Shown here in pieces: positions 50,643-60,164 of a stretch of DNA of 64,000 nucleotides. Origin of the DNA: Candidatus Bathyarchaeota archaeon (GTDB taxonomy: Archaea > Thermoproteota > CALKCG01 > B24 > DRYS01); assembly GCA_018396535.1 (NCBI GenBank), contig JAGTQC010000005.1, positions 94,523 through 158,522 of the forward strand, written 5' to 3'. Position numbers and translations under genes: made by a program. A model generated the notes under the pieces. It did not search any database. It was not told the DNA's origin and worked only from the letters and a program-made list of their open reading frames with translations. Each line of letters begins with the position of its first letter. Positions within the stretch are counted from its first letter, which is position 1.

Positions 50643-52031
50643 ATGCGTTCATCGATAGATAGGTTCATAGTAGAAGAGCTTTCATCTATAGTAGGTGAGG
50701 AGAATATCGTATTCGGTCTAGATAGGGTTGAAAGCTATCTTCTAGATGAGACACCCCCGCCTATAAGACCAGAGCCGTGTAGAGATATCGTAGTAGTTAA
50801 ACCAGCATCTACAGAGGAGGTTTCAGCTATACTTAAGCTAGCCTCTGATAGGATGATACCCGTCTTCCCTAGAGGTGGTGGTACAGGTCTTGTTGGTGGA
50901 TGCATACCTACTCGTAGTGGTATAGTACTATGTCTAGAACGGATGAATAGGATAGAGATCGATATAGATAATATGATAGCTGAAGTAGAAGCAGGTGCTA
51001 CACTCCACGATCTAATCGAAGCTGCAGATAAGGCTGATCTATTCTTCCCCCCTCATCCTGGTGATGAGTATGCTCAGATAGGTGGTTTAATAGCTTGCAA
51101 TGCTGGTGGAGCTAGAGCTGTAAGAACTGGTGTTATGCGTAACTATGTTAGAGGTATAGAAGCCGTACTACCTACAGGTGATGTATTAAAGCTTGGAGGT
51201 AAGCTTCTCAAGAATAATACCGGCTATGATATAATGCAGCTCATAGTAGGTAGTGAAGGTACCCTAGCTGTGATAACCAAAGCTTTCATAAGATTGTATC
51301 CTAAGCTTCCATTCTCTATAACGATGGTTGTTCCATTCGATAGTAGATCTAAAGCTTTGAAAACCGTACCTGCGATAATGAAATCTGGTATAACACCCCT
51401 AGCTTTAGAGTATGTAGAGAGGATACCGGTAGAGCTTTCAGCATCTAGACTAGGTTTAGAATGGCCGTGTAGGGATGGTGAAGCCTTCCTTATAATAATA
51501 CTTGCAGAACAGGATGAGGATTATCTATACAGGTTATGCGAGAAACTCCTAGATATATGCTTAGAATTCGGTAGTTTCGAACCTATAGTAGCTGAGAGAC
51601 GTGATGAACAGGATAGGATACTTAAGATTAGGAGTGAGATCTATACAGCTTTGAAACCAGGTATGGTAGATATACTAGATGTAACCGTTCCACCAGCATC
51701 GATAGGATTACTGATGGATAGGGTGGAGGAGATAGCTAGAAGTTATGGTACATATCTACCAGCTTATGGTCATGCAGGTGATGGAAATATACATGTACAT
51801 ATAATGCGTGAGGAGGGTTGGGATACGAGGATATACGATGATATTAGGGATAGGATATATAGTGTAGCTTTAGAACTTGGAGGAGTTATAACCGGGGAGC
51901 ATGGTATAGGATTCGTTAGGAAGAGTAGCCTCCTACGCTTCTCCAATCCTGTATACATAGATTTGATAAGGAGGATTAAACAAATCTTCGATCCGAATAA
52001 TATATTGAACCCGGATAAGCTACTACCCTAG
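50643..52031 (+). CDS. FAD-linked D-2-hydroxyacid (lactate/glycolate) dehydrogenase, GlcD family
   Basis: A 462-residue FAD-binding PCMH/GlcD-type dehydrogenase. FAD contacts are visible in FPRGGGTGLVGGCIPTRSG, HPGDEYAQIGGLIACNAGGARAVRTG, LKNNTGYDIMQLIVGSEGTLAVIT and the C-terminal PAYGHAGDGNIHVHI and TGEHGIGFVRK, closing with FDPNNILNPDKLLP. With EtfBA directly upstream it most resembles the LctD component of EtfBA-linked lactate dehydrogenase. The substrate could be D-lactate, glycolate or another 2-hydroxyacid. Confidence 0.92.
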   Translation: MRSSIDRFIVEELSSIVGEENIVFGLDRVESYLLDETPPPIRPEPCRDIVVVKPASTEEVSAILKLASDRMIPVFPRGGGTGLVGGCIPTRSGIVLCLERMNRIEIDIDNMIAEVEAGATLHDLIEAADKADLFFPPHPGDEYAQIGGLIACNAGGARAVRTGVMRNYVRGIEAVLPTGDVLKLGGKLLKNNTGYDIMQLIVGSEGTLAVITKAFIRLYPKLPFSITMVVPFDSRSKALKTVPAIMKSGITPLALEYVERIPVELSASRLGLEWPCRDGEAFLIIILAEQDEDYLYRLCEKLLDICLEFGSFEPIVAERRDEQDRILKIRSEIYTALKPGMVDILDVTVPPASIGLLMDRVEEIARSYGTYLPAYGHAGDGNIHVHIMREEGWDTRIYDDIRDRIYSVALELGGVITGEHGIGFVRKSSLLRFSNPVYIDLIRRIKQIFDPNNILNPDKLLP

Positions 52032-52033
52032 GA

Positions 52034-53182
52034 TTAGTATGGTGGATGGAATATTGTTGCAGCTATATATCTAACACCTCCATCACAGTAGATTTTATCA
52101 TCCTTATCGTTGAAATAGTATACTGTAAGTATCCTTCCATCTGGTAGCTCTGTAGATCTTGGATATCCTAGATCGCTACTCCCTCCATCATCTCTGATAA
52201 TTATCTCAGGACCCCATGTAGCTCCGCCATCATAGCTTATCCTAGCTCTAATACCGTATGGTGGTGCTCTATACCCGTATACGCATAGCAGTCCTCCCCC
52301 CCTAAGCGGTGTTAGCGATGCAGGTGCACCCCACCTATTAACCCTAGATAGGAATCTCCAGGTTAAGCCCCCATCCTCTGAGATATAGAGCTCCGTCCAT
52401 TGAAACCTCCAATCAGGCCAGAGTACTCTTAAAGCTACAGCTATCCTCCCATCATCCAGTATAGCTGGGTATGGGCATATACGAGGTATATCAGGGTTCA
52501 ACGATAGTATATATGATAGGAACCTCCAGCTTACAGCTCCATCCGTACTAACTAGAACCATAGGTCTACCCTCAGGCTCAACCATCCTATAACCCTTCAT
52601 AGTCTCATCATATCTAATACCCTGTACGAATAGCATTATATCCCCATCGTAGGATATATAGGATGGTCTAGCATGTATTGTATCGAATAGCTGATCCCAT
52701 AGTATATACGGCCCCTCCCAAGTATAGCCCTTATCTCTAGTAACGAAGTATGCTGTAGGACCAATCTCCCTACCTAACGGCGGCTCTACAGCTATACCGC
52801 TCAACCCATCCCCTATATCTATAGGTTTAGGTTTAGGTAGAGGTTCTCCATCAGTCATATAGTACTGTATCCTCGCTCTTAAACATGCCTTACTCTCTAC
52901 CACGACCCTTAGAGATTCCTCAAGCCATGTATATCCTCCATCCATACTTCGAATTACTACAAACTGTCCTCCATCATACTGTATCCTCCTATGCCTAACA
53001 TCCTCTACAGAACTATACCTACACTTATTACGTACAAAACCAGCTAGTACCTCACCTCCACCGAAATTCCATAACCCACAGTTAAACGGCCAGCCTGCAT
53101 ACTCATCATCCCTACGGTAGACTACTATATTCTCATACTCTTCGAGTCTACATACCTTCATACAATCCGATCCCCCATCCAT
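52034..53182 (-). CDS. Sialidase-like BNR/Asp-box protein
   Basis: A 382-residue six-bladed beta-propeller of the sialidase superfamily. At least five Asp-box-type repeats are visible: SMDGGYTWLEE, TRDKGYTWEGP, STDGAVSWRF, SEDGGLTWRF and SYDGGATWGP. It has no signal peptide. Sugar specificity is unknown; many archaeal and bacterial members act on sugars other than sialic acid. It lies 9 bases after a sugar isomerase/epimerase on the same strand, so both probably form a carbohydrate operon. The first codon may be the ATG at residue 8 rather than residue 1. Confidence 0.83.
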   Translation of the reverse strand: MDGGSDCMKVCRLEEYENIVVYRRDDEYAGWPFNCGLWNFGGGEVLAGFVRNKCRYSSVEDVRHRRIQYDGGQFVVIRSMDGGYTWLEESLRVVVESKACLRARIQYYMTDGEPLPKPKPIDIGDGLSGIAVEPPLGREIGPTAYFVTRDKGYTWEGPYILWDQLFDTIHARPSYISYDGDIMLFVQGIRYDETMKGYRMVEPEGRPMVLVSTDGAVSWRFLSYILSLNPDIPRICPYPAILDDGRIAVALRVLWPDWRFQWTELYISEDGGLTWRFLSRVNRWGAPASLTPLRGGGLLCVYGYRAPPYGIRARISYDGGATWGPEIIIRDDGGSSDLGYPRSTELPDGRILTVYYFNDKDDKIYCDGGVRYIAATIFHPPY

Positions 53183-53191
53183 ATTGGTAGG

Positions 53192-53953
53192 CTAGGATAT
53201 GATACGTCTAAGATTATCTATACACTTCCTTACACAATCTAGCGGTGGGTATGGGTAGCTCTCCTGCTCGATTATAAACCATTCTGTTCCACCGATTTCG
53301 ATACATAGATCTATAAACTCCCTCCACCTCATATCACCCTCACCTATAACAACTCTATCACTCATCCTCGAATACTCCTTTAGATGTACTGTTACAGCTC
53401 TCCTAGGATACCTCTTAACTATATCGAATACCTCATCTACAGTAAGACCTGCACGCATAGCATTACCCGTATCCAGCTGCATAATAACATCTGATCTAGT
53501 ATTCTTGAAGAATATATCCCAGGGTACCTCCCCATCCAAAGGTTTAAACTCTACGGTATGATTATGGTAACCTATACGTATACCGTAGCGTTCAAGCTTA
53601 CCAGCTAGATCGTTGAATAACCTAGCTGCCTCCACCCATCTATCCCTAGACCCCCTCATATACTCTGGTAGACTAGGAACTATGATGAATCTATTACCTA
53701 ACCTAAGATTAAACTCGACTGTATTATCGAAACAGATTCCTAGAAGCGCATCGATACCGGTATGCGAGCCAGCTACCTCCAACCCATACTCATCTAGCAT
53801 CCCCTTAAGCTCATCAGCATCATATCCATAGTATCCTGCAAACTCGACACCCTCATACCCCATATCAGCTACAGCTTTTAAACACCCTCTTAGATCACGT
53901 CTACAATCCTCCCTTATCGAGTAGAGTTGTAGAGCTATACGAATACCACCCAC
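53192..53953 (-). CDS. Sugar phosphate isomerase/epimerase (xylose isomerase-like TIM barrel)
   Basis: A 253-residue AP-endonuclease-2-type TIM barrel of the IolE/sugar isomerase group. I take the GTG at 53953 (VGGIRIALQLYSIRED) because the 33 residues before it in the track have no family character. Motifs are YEGVEFAGYYG, VAGSHTGI, YHNHTVEF, IMQLDTGNAMRAG, VTVHLKEY and EWFIIEQESYPY. These give the expected Glu/His/Asp metal ligands. It is upstream of the sialidase-like gene in the same unit. The substrate is unknown. Confidence 0.85.
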   Translation of the reverse strand: MGGIRIALQLYSIREDCRRDLRGCLKAVADMGYEGVEFAGYYGYDADELKGMLDEYGLEVAGSHTGIDALLGICFDNTVEFNLRLGNRFIIVPSLPEYMRGSRDRWVEAARLFNDLAGKLERYGIRIGYHNHTVEFKPLDGEVPWDIFFKNTRSDVIMQLDTGNAMRAGLTVDEVFDIVKRYPRRAVTVHLKEYSRMSDRVVIGEGDMRWREFIDLCIEIGGTEWFIIEQESYPYPPLDCVRKCIDNLRRIIS

Positions 53954-54118
53954 AGCAAACCGCCTCGATAATCGATCAACCGAGATAGAATATAAATGAG
54001 TTACCCCCCTTCTAGAATATAGGTTCAAGGATAATAGCCCTACCAGGATCACCGATTAATCACAGCTGATAAAGTTAAATAAAGGCCTAGATAGAAGTCT
54101 AATTTCTAGGTGATCTAT

Positions 54119-54340
54119 TTGGTCGAGTACGAACTTCAATTAGCACCAATACATAGGCTTATAAAGAAAGCTGGAGCTATGCGTGTAAGCGAGAGTGCAG
54201 CTGAAGAGTTAAGAAGAGTTCTAGAGGATATAGGTATGAGGATAGGGCGTGAAGCAGCTAAATTCGCATCCCACGCGGGTAGAAAGACTATTAGAGCTGA
54301 GGATATAAGGCTAGCCGTTAGCAGTATCCTGAGGATGTAG
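54119..54340 (+). CDS. Archaeal histone-fold protein
   Basis: A small histone of 73 residues from the TTG at 54119, just after AGGTGATC, a good ribosome site. The track's GTG at 54110 lies within that site. The fold is complete: LAPIHRLIKKAGAMRVSESAAEELRRVLEDIGMRIGREAAKFASHAGRKTIRAEDIRLAVSSIL. The R-T-x-D pattern (RKTIRAEDI) is characteristic. It is one histone fold, so the protein should form dimers that wrap DNA. Presence of a histone points away from Sulfolobales. It is divergent from the sugar isomerase. Confidence 0.95.
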   Translation: MVEYELQLAPIHRLIKKAGAMRVSESAAEELRRVLEDIGMRIGREAAKFASHAGRKTIRAEDIRLAVSSILRM

Positions 54341-54509
54341 TCTTTTTAAAATCTAGACGTTAAATATACGCTATGTTTCCTATGATAAGCTTTATCCTAC
54401 CCCATCCTTAAACCACCCACCTTCTCGGATAACGTTTATATCCTAGGCTTATTCATCTCTTACCTTGCTTAGAATATAATATAGCGTATAATTTGGGGTG
54501 GTATGTATC

Positions 54510-56153
54510 ATGTCTGAGCGTAGGGTTGTAAGAGCTCCGGTATTGATACTTAAGGAGGGTACGACTCGTCAAAGAGGTAGGGAGGCTCAGCGTCAGAATA
54601 TCCTAGCGGTTAGGATAGTAGCGGAGATGCTGAAATCGACTCTAGGACCTAGGGGTATGGATAAGATGCTCGTAGATAGTATCGGTGATATAACGATAAC
54701 TAACGATGGAGCTACCATAATGGATGAGATAGAAGCTGAACATCCAGCTATCAAGCTCCTAGTTAACGTAGCTAAGACCCAGGATAAGGAGGTTGGTGAT
54801 GGAACCACTACAGTAGTTGTACTAACCGGTGCTCTAGTAAAGAAGGCTGAGGAGCTTCTAGATAGGGATATACATCCATCCATCATATGCTCAGGCTTCA
54901 GGAAGGCTGAAGCTAAAGCTCAGGAAGTCCTACAGAGGATAGCTAAACCTGTAGATCTAAGCGATAAGACTACGCTCATCAATATAGCATCAACAGCTAT
55001 GAGGAGTAAGAGTGTAGAGTATCTTAGAGATTATCTAGCATCGATAGCCGTCGATGCAGTCTTAAGGATAGTAGAGGATAGGGATGGTAAGAAGTATGCA
55101 GATCTAGATAATATACAGGTGATAAAGAAGCCTGGTAAAAGTATAGCTGAGACGCAGCTTATCAATGGTTTAATAATAGATAAGGAGGTTGTACATCCAA
55201 GTATGCCTAAACGTATAGAGAATGCTAGGATAGCGTTACTAAACTGCCCCTTAGAGATAGAGAAGACGGAGTTTAGTGCTGAGATAAGGATTAGGGATCC
55301 ATCGCAGATGAAGGCTTTCCTAGATGAGGAGGCTAGGATGCTTAAGGATATGGTTGATAAGATTGCTGCTACAGGTGCTAACGTAGTATTCTGTCAGAAG
55401 GGTATAGATGATATGGCTCAATACTTCCTAGCTAAGAAGGGTATACTAGCAGTAAGAAGGGTTAAGAAGTCTGATATGGATAAGCTTTCGAGAGCTACAG
55501 GAGCAAGAATAGTAACAAACATAGAAGATCTAAGAACAGAGGATCTAGGAACAGCAGAACTAGTAGAAGAGAGGAAGATAGGAGAGGATAGGATGGTATT
55601 CGTAGAAGGTTGTAGGGATCCGAAGGCTGTAGCTATACTCGTAAGAGGAGGATTCGAGAGAGCTGTAGATGAAGCTGAGCGATCACTACACGATGCTCTA
55701 TCAGTCGTAGCAGATATAGTTAAAGATCCGAGGATAGTATACGGTGGTGGTGCAGTAGAAGCGGAGATAGCTAAGGAGATACGTAGATTCGCTACGCAGA
55801 TAGGTGGTAGAGAACAGCTTGCAGTACAAGCATTCGCAGAAGCTATAGAGATGATACCTCAAGCTCTAGCTGAGAATGCAGGTCTAGACCCCATAGATAT
55901 ACTAGTAGAGCTTAGAGCTAAGCATGAAGAACCTGAAGGCTATAAGTATGGTGTAGACGTATTCTCTGGTAAAGTAGCGGATATGAGCGTACTAAACGTT
56001 ATAGAGCCAGTCATAGTTAAGAGTAAAGCAATCTCAGCAGCTGTAGAAGCAGCTATAACGATACTAAGGATAGATGATGTAGTAGTAGCTAGTAAGCCTC
56101 TAGAAAAGGAGAAGGGTAAGGAGAAGGAGACTCCACCATCAGAATTCGATTAA
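54510..56153 (+). CDS. Thermosome subunit (group II chaperonin)
   Basis: A 547-residue thermosome subunit from the ATG at 54510 ([23 protein letters not shown]), preceded by GGGGTGG; the track adds four codons. ATPase motifs are [27 protein letters not shown] and [24 protein letters not shown], and [13 protein letters not shown]-type [10 protein letters not shown] is also present. The C-terminus ([15 protein letters not shown]) is charged and lacks a glycine-methionine tail. Other subunits are expected elsewhere. A T-run lies about 10-20 bases after the stop and may end transcription. Confidence 0.96.
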   Translation: MSERRVVRAPVLILKEGTTRQRGREAQRQNILAVRIVAEMLKSTLGPRGMDKMLVDSIGDITITNDGATIMDEIEAEHPAIKLLVNVAKTQDKEVGDGTTTVVVLTGALVKKAEELLDRDIHPSIICSGFRKAEAKAQEVLQRIAKPVDLSDKTTLINIASTAMRSKSVEYLRDYLASIAVDAVLRIVEDRDGKKYADLDNIQVIKKPGKSIAETQLINGLIIDKEVVHPSMPKRIENARIALLNCPLEIEKTEFSAEIRIRDPSQMKAFLDEEARMLKDMVDKIAATGANVVFCQKGIDDMAQYFLAKKGILAVRRVKKSDMDKLSRATGARIVTNIEDLRTEDLGTAELVEERKIGEDRMVFVEGCRDPKAVAILVRGGFERAVDEAERSLHDALSVVADIVKDPRIVYGGGAVEAEIAKEIRRFATQIGGREQLAVQAFAEAIEMIPQALAENAGLDPIDILVELRAKHEEPEGYKYGVDVFSGKVADMSVLNVIEPVIVKSKAISAAVEAAITILRIDDVVVASKPLEKEKGKEKETPPSEFD

Positions 56154-56217
56154 CCCTGTAAAGAAAATTTTTTATCTAATCCCCCATCTAACCTATCTCC
56201 TTAGCTCGAATATGTAT

Positions 56218-56292
56218 GCTCCGGTGGTGTAGCCCGGCCAAGCATAGGAGGCTCTCACCCTCCTGACGCGGGTTCAAATCCCGCCCGGAGCA
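56218..56292 (+). tRNA. tRNA-Glu (anticodon CTC)
   Basis: A cloverleaf: acceptor GCTCCGG/CCGGAGC, a tRNA-Glu-like D arm (GTGTAGCCCGGCCAAGCAT), anticodon stem GGAGG/CCTCC with loop CTCTCAC, and T stem GCGGG/CCCGC with loop TTCAAAT. The anticodon is CTC. The discriminator is A and no CCA is encoded, unlike the tRNA-Thr in this window. There is no intron. An AT-rich TTTTTTATCT about 45 bases upstream may be the TATA box. Confidence 0.96.
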
Positions 56293-56359
56293 TTATCCAA
56301 CCCTAATAGGTTTCAGAGGGGAAGATTTTAATCCACCAGTAGCTAGCGATGGCTTAATC

Positions 56360-56980
56360 ATGAAGTTTATAGTAGTATCCGGTACTCCTGGTGTAGGTAA
56401 ATCTACGATCTCATCTAGGTTAGCTGAGAAGATGCGTTTCGATCTCATAGATCTTAATAGATGGCTTATATCTGAGGGTTTAATCATAGGATTCGATGAA
56501 TATCGTAGAACGAGTATAGTCGATCTAGAATCGGCTAGGATTAGATTCTCCGAGTTTAAACCTACACGTAATACGATAGTAGAGGGTCATCTAGCCCACC
56601 TAGTAGTACCGGTAGATTCTGTAAGCCTAGTTTTCATAATTAGATGCCACCCGATCGTATTAGCTAAGAGGCTAGCTAGCCTAGGCTATAGCGTAGATAA
56701 GATTCTAGAGAATATCGAAGCAGAGCTACTAGGTGTATGCTTAGAGGAGGCTATCGATGCATACGGATCGGATATAGTATACGAGGTAGATAACTCCTAT
56801 AGATGCTTAGATTCAGTTGTGGATGAGATGGTATGCATAATATCTAGTAGAGGTGGAGGATCAGCTTCAGAACGTATAGACTGGTTCTCCAGGTTATCGA
56901 GTGAAGGAATCCTAGATAGAGTACTTATAGCTGTAGAATCTAGAAGCCTAGATCCTATAAGCAGCATCATAGATTCATAA
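56360..56980 (+). CDS. AK6/Fap7-type adenylate kinase-like NTPase
   Basis: A 206-residue P-loop kinase of the AK6/Fap7 family. In archaea and eukaryotes these enzymes take part in small-subunit ribosome maturation as well as nucleotide phosphotransfer. The P-loop is VVSGTPGVGKSTISSRLAE. DLIDLNRWLISEG and TIVEGHLAHLVVPVD are family signatures, and VFIIRCHPIVLAKRLASLGYSVDKILENIEAE is the LID/NMP region. The C-terminus is about 25 residues longer than typical. A zinc-ribbon gene and an Sm gene follow in the same direction, an RNA/translation-related context. Confidence 0.9.
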   Translation: MKFIVVSGTPGVGKSTISSRLAEKMRFDLIDLNRWLISEGLIIGFDEYRRTSIVDLESARIRFSEFKPTRNTIVEGHLAHLVVPVDSVSLVFIIRCHPIVLAKRLASLGYSVDKILENIEAELLGVCLEEAIDAYGSDIVYEVDNSYRCLDSVVDEMVCIISSRGGGSASERIDWFSRLSSEGILDRVLIAVESRSLDPISSIIDS

Positions 56981-57022
56981 GGGTATAGCTTAAATGATCG
57001 TTTATCATGTATCCTATTATGG

Positions 57023-57232
57023 ATGGTATCGAATCGGAGGAGAGGTTTCATAATAGTTAGATGCCCATACTGTAGTAATCTATCCATAGCTAAGATCAGC
57101 TATAGGAGTAGGAGCTGCAGCTTCTGTGGTAGAAGGTTTACCATATCCCAGGCTACGATAGTTAAGTATGCGGATGATGCTAGGATGGCTTCTGAGATAG
57201 TTAGATCTCTTAAGAAACGTTTAAGGGTCTAG
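57023..57232 (+). CDS. Small zinc-ribbon protein (DUF1922-like)
   Basis: A 69-residue protein with a zinc ribbon: FIIVRCPYCSNLSIAKISYRSRSCSFCGRRF, two CxxC knuckles about 17 residues apart, followed by a helical tail (ADDARMASEIVRSLKKRL). This arrangement matches the archaeal DUF1922 family. Function is unknown. It sits between the AK6-type kinase and the Sm-like gene, 30 bases before the latter. Confidence 0.8.
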   Translation: MVSNRRRGFIIVRCPYCSNLSIAKISYRSRSCSFCGRRFTISQATIVKYADDARMASEIVRSLKKRLRV

Positions 57233-57262
57233 ATAACCCTAGATTTCTAAGAGGTTTAGGTT

Positions 57263-57685
57263 ATGAGCCTAGCTTCGAGAAGGTTTGTAGAAGAGTTATC
57301 GAAGCTTATAGGTAGAGGTATAACAGTCGTAACTATCGAAGGTAGAAGCTTCTCAGGTAGGCTAGAAGGGTTCACGGTAGAAGGATTCGATGTATGCCTA
57401 TCAGATGCTAGATCATCCGATGGAAGCCTATATCCCAAGCTATTCGTAAGGGGTGGGCAGATAGCCTACATGTACAGTTCTGAGAAGCCTCTAGAACTTA
57501 AAGCATTAGCTGAGAGACTTGAAAGGGTATTCCCCAAGATGGTTAAATACTATGAGGATCAAGGTGTTATAATAGTTATGAATAAGGTTAAGGTAACAGA
57601 GCAGGGTGTAGTCGAGGGATCCGGACCTATAGCTGAGAGAGCTCAGAAGGTTTATGAAGAGTTTATGAAGGAAGCTGCAAGTTAA
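57263..57685 (+). CDS. Sm-like archaeal protein with C-terminal domain (SmAP3 type)
   Basis: A 140-residue Sm-like protein. The N-terminal 75 residues are an Sm fold: helix RRFVEELSKLIG, Sm1 strands ITVVTIEGRSFSGRLEGFTVEGFDVCLSDA and Sm2-like FVRGGQIAYMYSSE. The C-terminal 65 residues (LERVFPKMVKYYEDQGVIIVMNKVKVTEQGVVEG) form a second alpha/beta domain, as in the crenarchaeal SmAP3 group. Sm-like proteins form rings that bind RNA. It converges on nadX with a 2-base gap. Confidence 0.88.
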   Translation: MSLASRRFVEELSKLIGRGITVVTIEGRSFSGRLEGFTVEGFDVCLSDARSSDGSLYPKLFVRGGQIAYMYSSEKPLELKALAERLERVFPKMVKYYEDQGVIIVMNKVKVTEQGVVEGSGPIAERAQKVYEEFMKEAAS

Positions 57686-57687
57686 TC

Positions 57688-58515
57688 TCAACCTATCTTT
57701 ATAGGATCGACTATAGACTTTAGTAGAGCTAGAGCGGATAGAGCAGCTATCATACTAGTCTTAGGATTCAGCGGAAACTGTACATTCCTAGTTTCTATAC
57801 GAAACTCCCCAAACTCACCCTCCACATACAGCTCATGGATATTCCTATCTACACCAGGATCTATATAGATCTTTACAGAAGTCCTATCAGCTCCTATACC
57901 TGCTAAAGCTATGGTGGAAGCTATATTCACAGATCTAGGTAGTAGTCTACATGCATCCCTAGCCGATCCATCGAATATAAGCGTAGGCTCCCTAACACTC
58001 TCAGGATCTATAGACATCTTCTCAACATACTCATCACCTATAAACGATCTAGGAGGCTTCCTAGTAGTTAACACAACCCTACGTATACCTCCGATACAGG
58101 CAGCTCTAATACCATCCACACCTACCACAGCCCCAGATGGTATATACACTCTCCTACCCATCCTAGAAGCCTCCTCCCTAATCCTAGATAGAAGATCCTC
58201 ATCGACTAGGGCACCTACACTCATTATCATCAAATCCTTACCAGATCTAAGTATAGGAATAGCATACATCCTCACAGCATCCTGGCTTGCAGCTTCGATT
58301 ACCAAATCTAGATCCTCAGATAGAAGCTCATCGAAGCTCCTAGCTATCCTAGGCTTACATCTAAGATCTGAAACCAAGGCTTCACACCTATCGATATTAC
58401 GATCGTAGACCACCCTAACCTCAACCCTAGGTACAACCCCGGAATCTATAGATCTAGCTATAAAGCCGCCTATAGCTCCACAACCTATGATACCTACTAC
58501 TAGATTCCTCACCAA
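57688..58515 (-). CDS. nadX: L-aspartate dehydrogenase
   Basis: A 275-residue NAD(P)-dependent aspartate dehydrogenase that makes iminoaspartate for NAD synthesis, replacing NadB. The Rossmann start is VVGIIGCGAIGGFIARSI. The region LVIEAASQDAVRMYAIPILRSGKDLMIMSVGALVD is characteristic, followed by YIPSGAVVGVDGI with the catalytic part. The C-terminal domain carries LPRSVNIASTIALAGIGADRTSVKI and the conserved N-x-K-T pattern (NPKTSMIAALSAL). nadC is 26 kb away. Confidence 0.92.
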   Translation of the reverse strand: MVRNLVVGIIGCGAIGGFIARSIDSGVVPRVEVRVVYDRNIDRCEALVSDLRCKPRIARSFDELLSEDLDLVIEAASQDAVRMYAIPILRSGKDLMIMSVGALVDEDLLSRIREEASRMGRRVYIPSGAVVGVDGIRAACIGGIRRVVLTTRKPPRSFIGDEYVEKMSIDPESVREPTLIFDGSARDACRLLPRSVNIASTIALAGIGADRTSVKIYIDPGVDRNIHELYVEGEFGEFRIETRNVQFPLNPKTSMIAALSALALLKSIVDPIKIG

Positions 58516-58588
58516 AGTCTAAAAGCTAGAGAATTAGTAGGATTCAAACATTTAAAGTTATCCTAGGATAAACCCTACTCTAGAAGAG

Positions 58589-59734
58589 CTATAGGATAGG
58601 CTTATTCCTCCTATACCTTCTACTCATCCTTATGAATGCTTGGAAATTCTCAACATCCATCTCGTACGGTATATCACCCTCAGAGCTTAGTATAAACCCT
58701 CCACCCGGGCTCCCTATCCTAAGCCTATCTAGTAGATGCTCCCTAAGCTCATCTATACTCATAAAACCTATATGCTTACTAAGCCCACCCTGAAGGCATA
58801 GCTTATCCCCATACTTCTCCTTCAACTCCTTTAGATCCATATTATCGGATGGACCTATAGGATTCAATACATCTAAACCAGCTTTAACTAGGAGTGGCAC
58901 TATAGCGTTTATATTACCATGACTATGCATATTAACGAATGCACCATACCTATGAGCTAGATCTATAGCCCTCCTATGCCAAGGATATATAAGCTCCTCG
59001 TAAAGCTTAGGATTCATAAACATACCCTTATTATAGCCTAGATCCTCAGGCCATCCTATCATCATAACCCCACGCTCCAATAGATTCTTCTCAGCTCTAA
59101 GATTCCACTCACCTATCTTATCTAGAAGCTTCTTGTAGAAATCCCTATTCATATACATATCCCTCAAGGTAACAGCTAGAGGACCCCTTAGAAAATACCA
59201 GACACCGGAGAAGAATCCGTTAATCCCAGCAGATGGGAAAAACCCCCTATCCACCACGTATCTAACAGCCTTCTCAACACCCCTATACCTCTCAGGATCA
59301 TCCGGATCAGGTAGCTCAAGCTTATCCAGATCATCCTCACACTCCACAGGATACTTTATATACTCCCTAGCCCAAACCCTCTTAGCAGTACCCATACGCC
59401 ATCTAGCACCAGTCTCCCACTCCACTACATAGCTATCAGGACCAGCTTCTAAAACCCTAGTAACCCTAAACCCACCGCCACCAACACCTATAAAGAAGTT
59501 ATCCATATACTCAGCTACACGTATAGCCCTCTCTAAATGCCTAAACTCCGGCTCACCAGCCGTAATCTCGTACGCAGCCCTCCTAGCCTCAGCCTCCACC
59601 TGTCTAACACCCTCCTCCACCACCGGGAAGAATTTAGCTCTAGCCATCTCGTTAGTAAACCCTATAGTTTGAGGAGTTATAGGAGGATCCTCGTGAAGAA
59701 TAGCTGATAATACACATTCAAACCTATTAACCAA
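58589..59734 (-). CDS. Uroporphyrinogen decarboxylase-like protein
   Basis: A 381-residue TIM barrel of the URO-D superfamily (COG0407). The order INGFFSGVWYFLRGPLAVTLRDMYMNRDFYKKLLDKI, MFMNPKLYEELIYPWHRRAIDLAHRYGAFVNMHSHGN and LDVLNPIGPSDNMDLKELKEKYGDKLCLQGG, then GGGFILSSEGDIPYEMDVENFQAF, is typical. The heme-synthesis UroD normally begins with other motifs and carries R-Q-A-G-R, which is missing here. It is therefore more likely a corrinoid/methyltransferase-type or other member of unknown substrate. It stands alone. Confidence 0.82.
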   Translation of the reverse strand: MVNRFECVLSAILHEDPPITPQTIGFTNEMARAKFFPVVEEGVRQVEAEARRAAYEITAGEPEFRHLERAIRVAEYMDNFFIGVGGGGFRVTRVLEAGPDSYVVEWETGARWRMGTAKRVWAREYIKYPVECEDDLDKLELPDPDDPERYRGVEKAVRYVVDRGFFPSAGINGFFSGVWYFLRGPLAVTLRDMYMNRDFYKKLLDKIGEWNLRAEKNLLERGVMMIGWPEDLGYNKGMFMNPKLYEELIYPWHRRAIDLAHRYGAFVNMHSHGNINAIVPLLVKAGLDVLNPIGPSDNMDLKELKEKYGDKLCLQGGLSKHIGFMSIDELREHLLDRLRIGSPGGGFILSSEGDIPYEMDVENFQAFIRMSRRYRRNKPIL

Positions 59735-59807
59735 TACCGAACACCCTCCAACCTAGAAACTCCATAGACAAATATAGAGATATATAAACTTCAGGTATCA
59801 CGCTAGT

Positions 59808-60164
59808 CTATAGAAGCTTAATCCAGTACTCAGCAGCATCACCCAATACTACGCTACTCCTAGCATACTCAAACTCCTCAGGTGTATAAGCTAGTATCTC
59901 GAACGAATGAGTATCAGGTGCAAGCTTTCTAAGCATAGCTCCTCTAACATGGATAGGTACACCCCTAAACCTAGGTGAGACAACTATAAGATCTATATCA
60001 CTATCCTCTACCCAATCCCCTCTAGCATAGCTTCCGAAAAGGTATACCTCAGCATAGCCAAGCTCCCTAACGATATTCTCGAGGAATATCTTCAAAGCTC
60101 TACACACATCCTCAGGTAGACCCCTCAAATATAGATCCGGCAATCCTGATAACCTCCTCAGCAA
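59808..60164 (-). CDS. MNT-type nucleotidyltransferase (antitoxin-like)
   Basis: A minimal nucleotidyltransferase of up to 118 residues. The motif VYLFGSYARGDWVEDSDIDLIVVSP is the GSxxRG...DxD catalytic signature. The annotated TTG or ATG start lies 53 bases inside the HEPN gene. A later start (TTG at YLRGLPEDV) would still leave all catalytic residues. With the HEPN gene it forms an MNT/HEPN pair, where the MNT partner typically modifies and silences the HEPN RNase. Confidence 0.85.
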   Translation of the reverse strand: MLRRLSGLPDLYLRGLPEDVCRALKIFLENIVRELGYAEVYLFGSYARGDWVEDSDIDLIVVSPRFRGVPIHVRGAMLRKLAPDTHSFEILAYTPEEFEYARSSVVLGDAAEYWIKLL

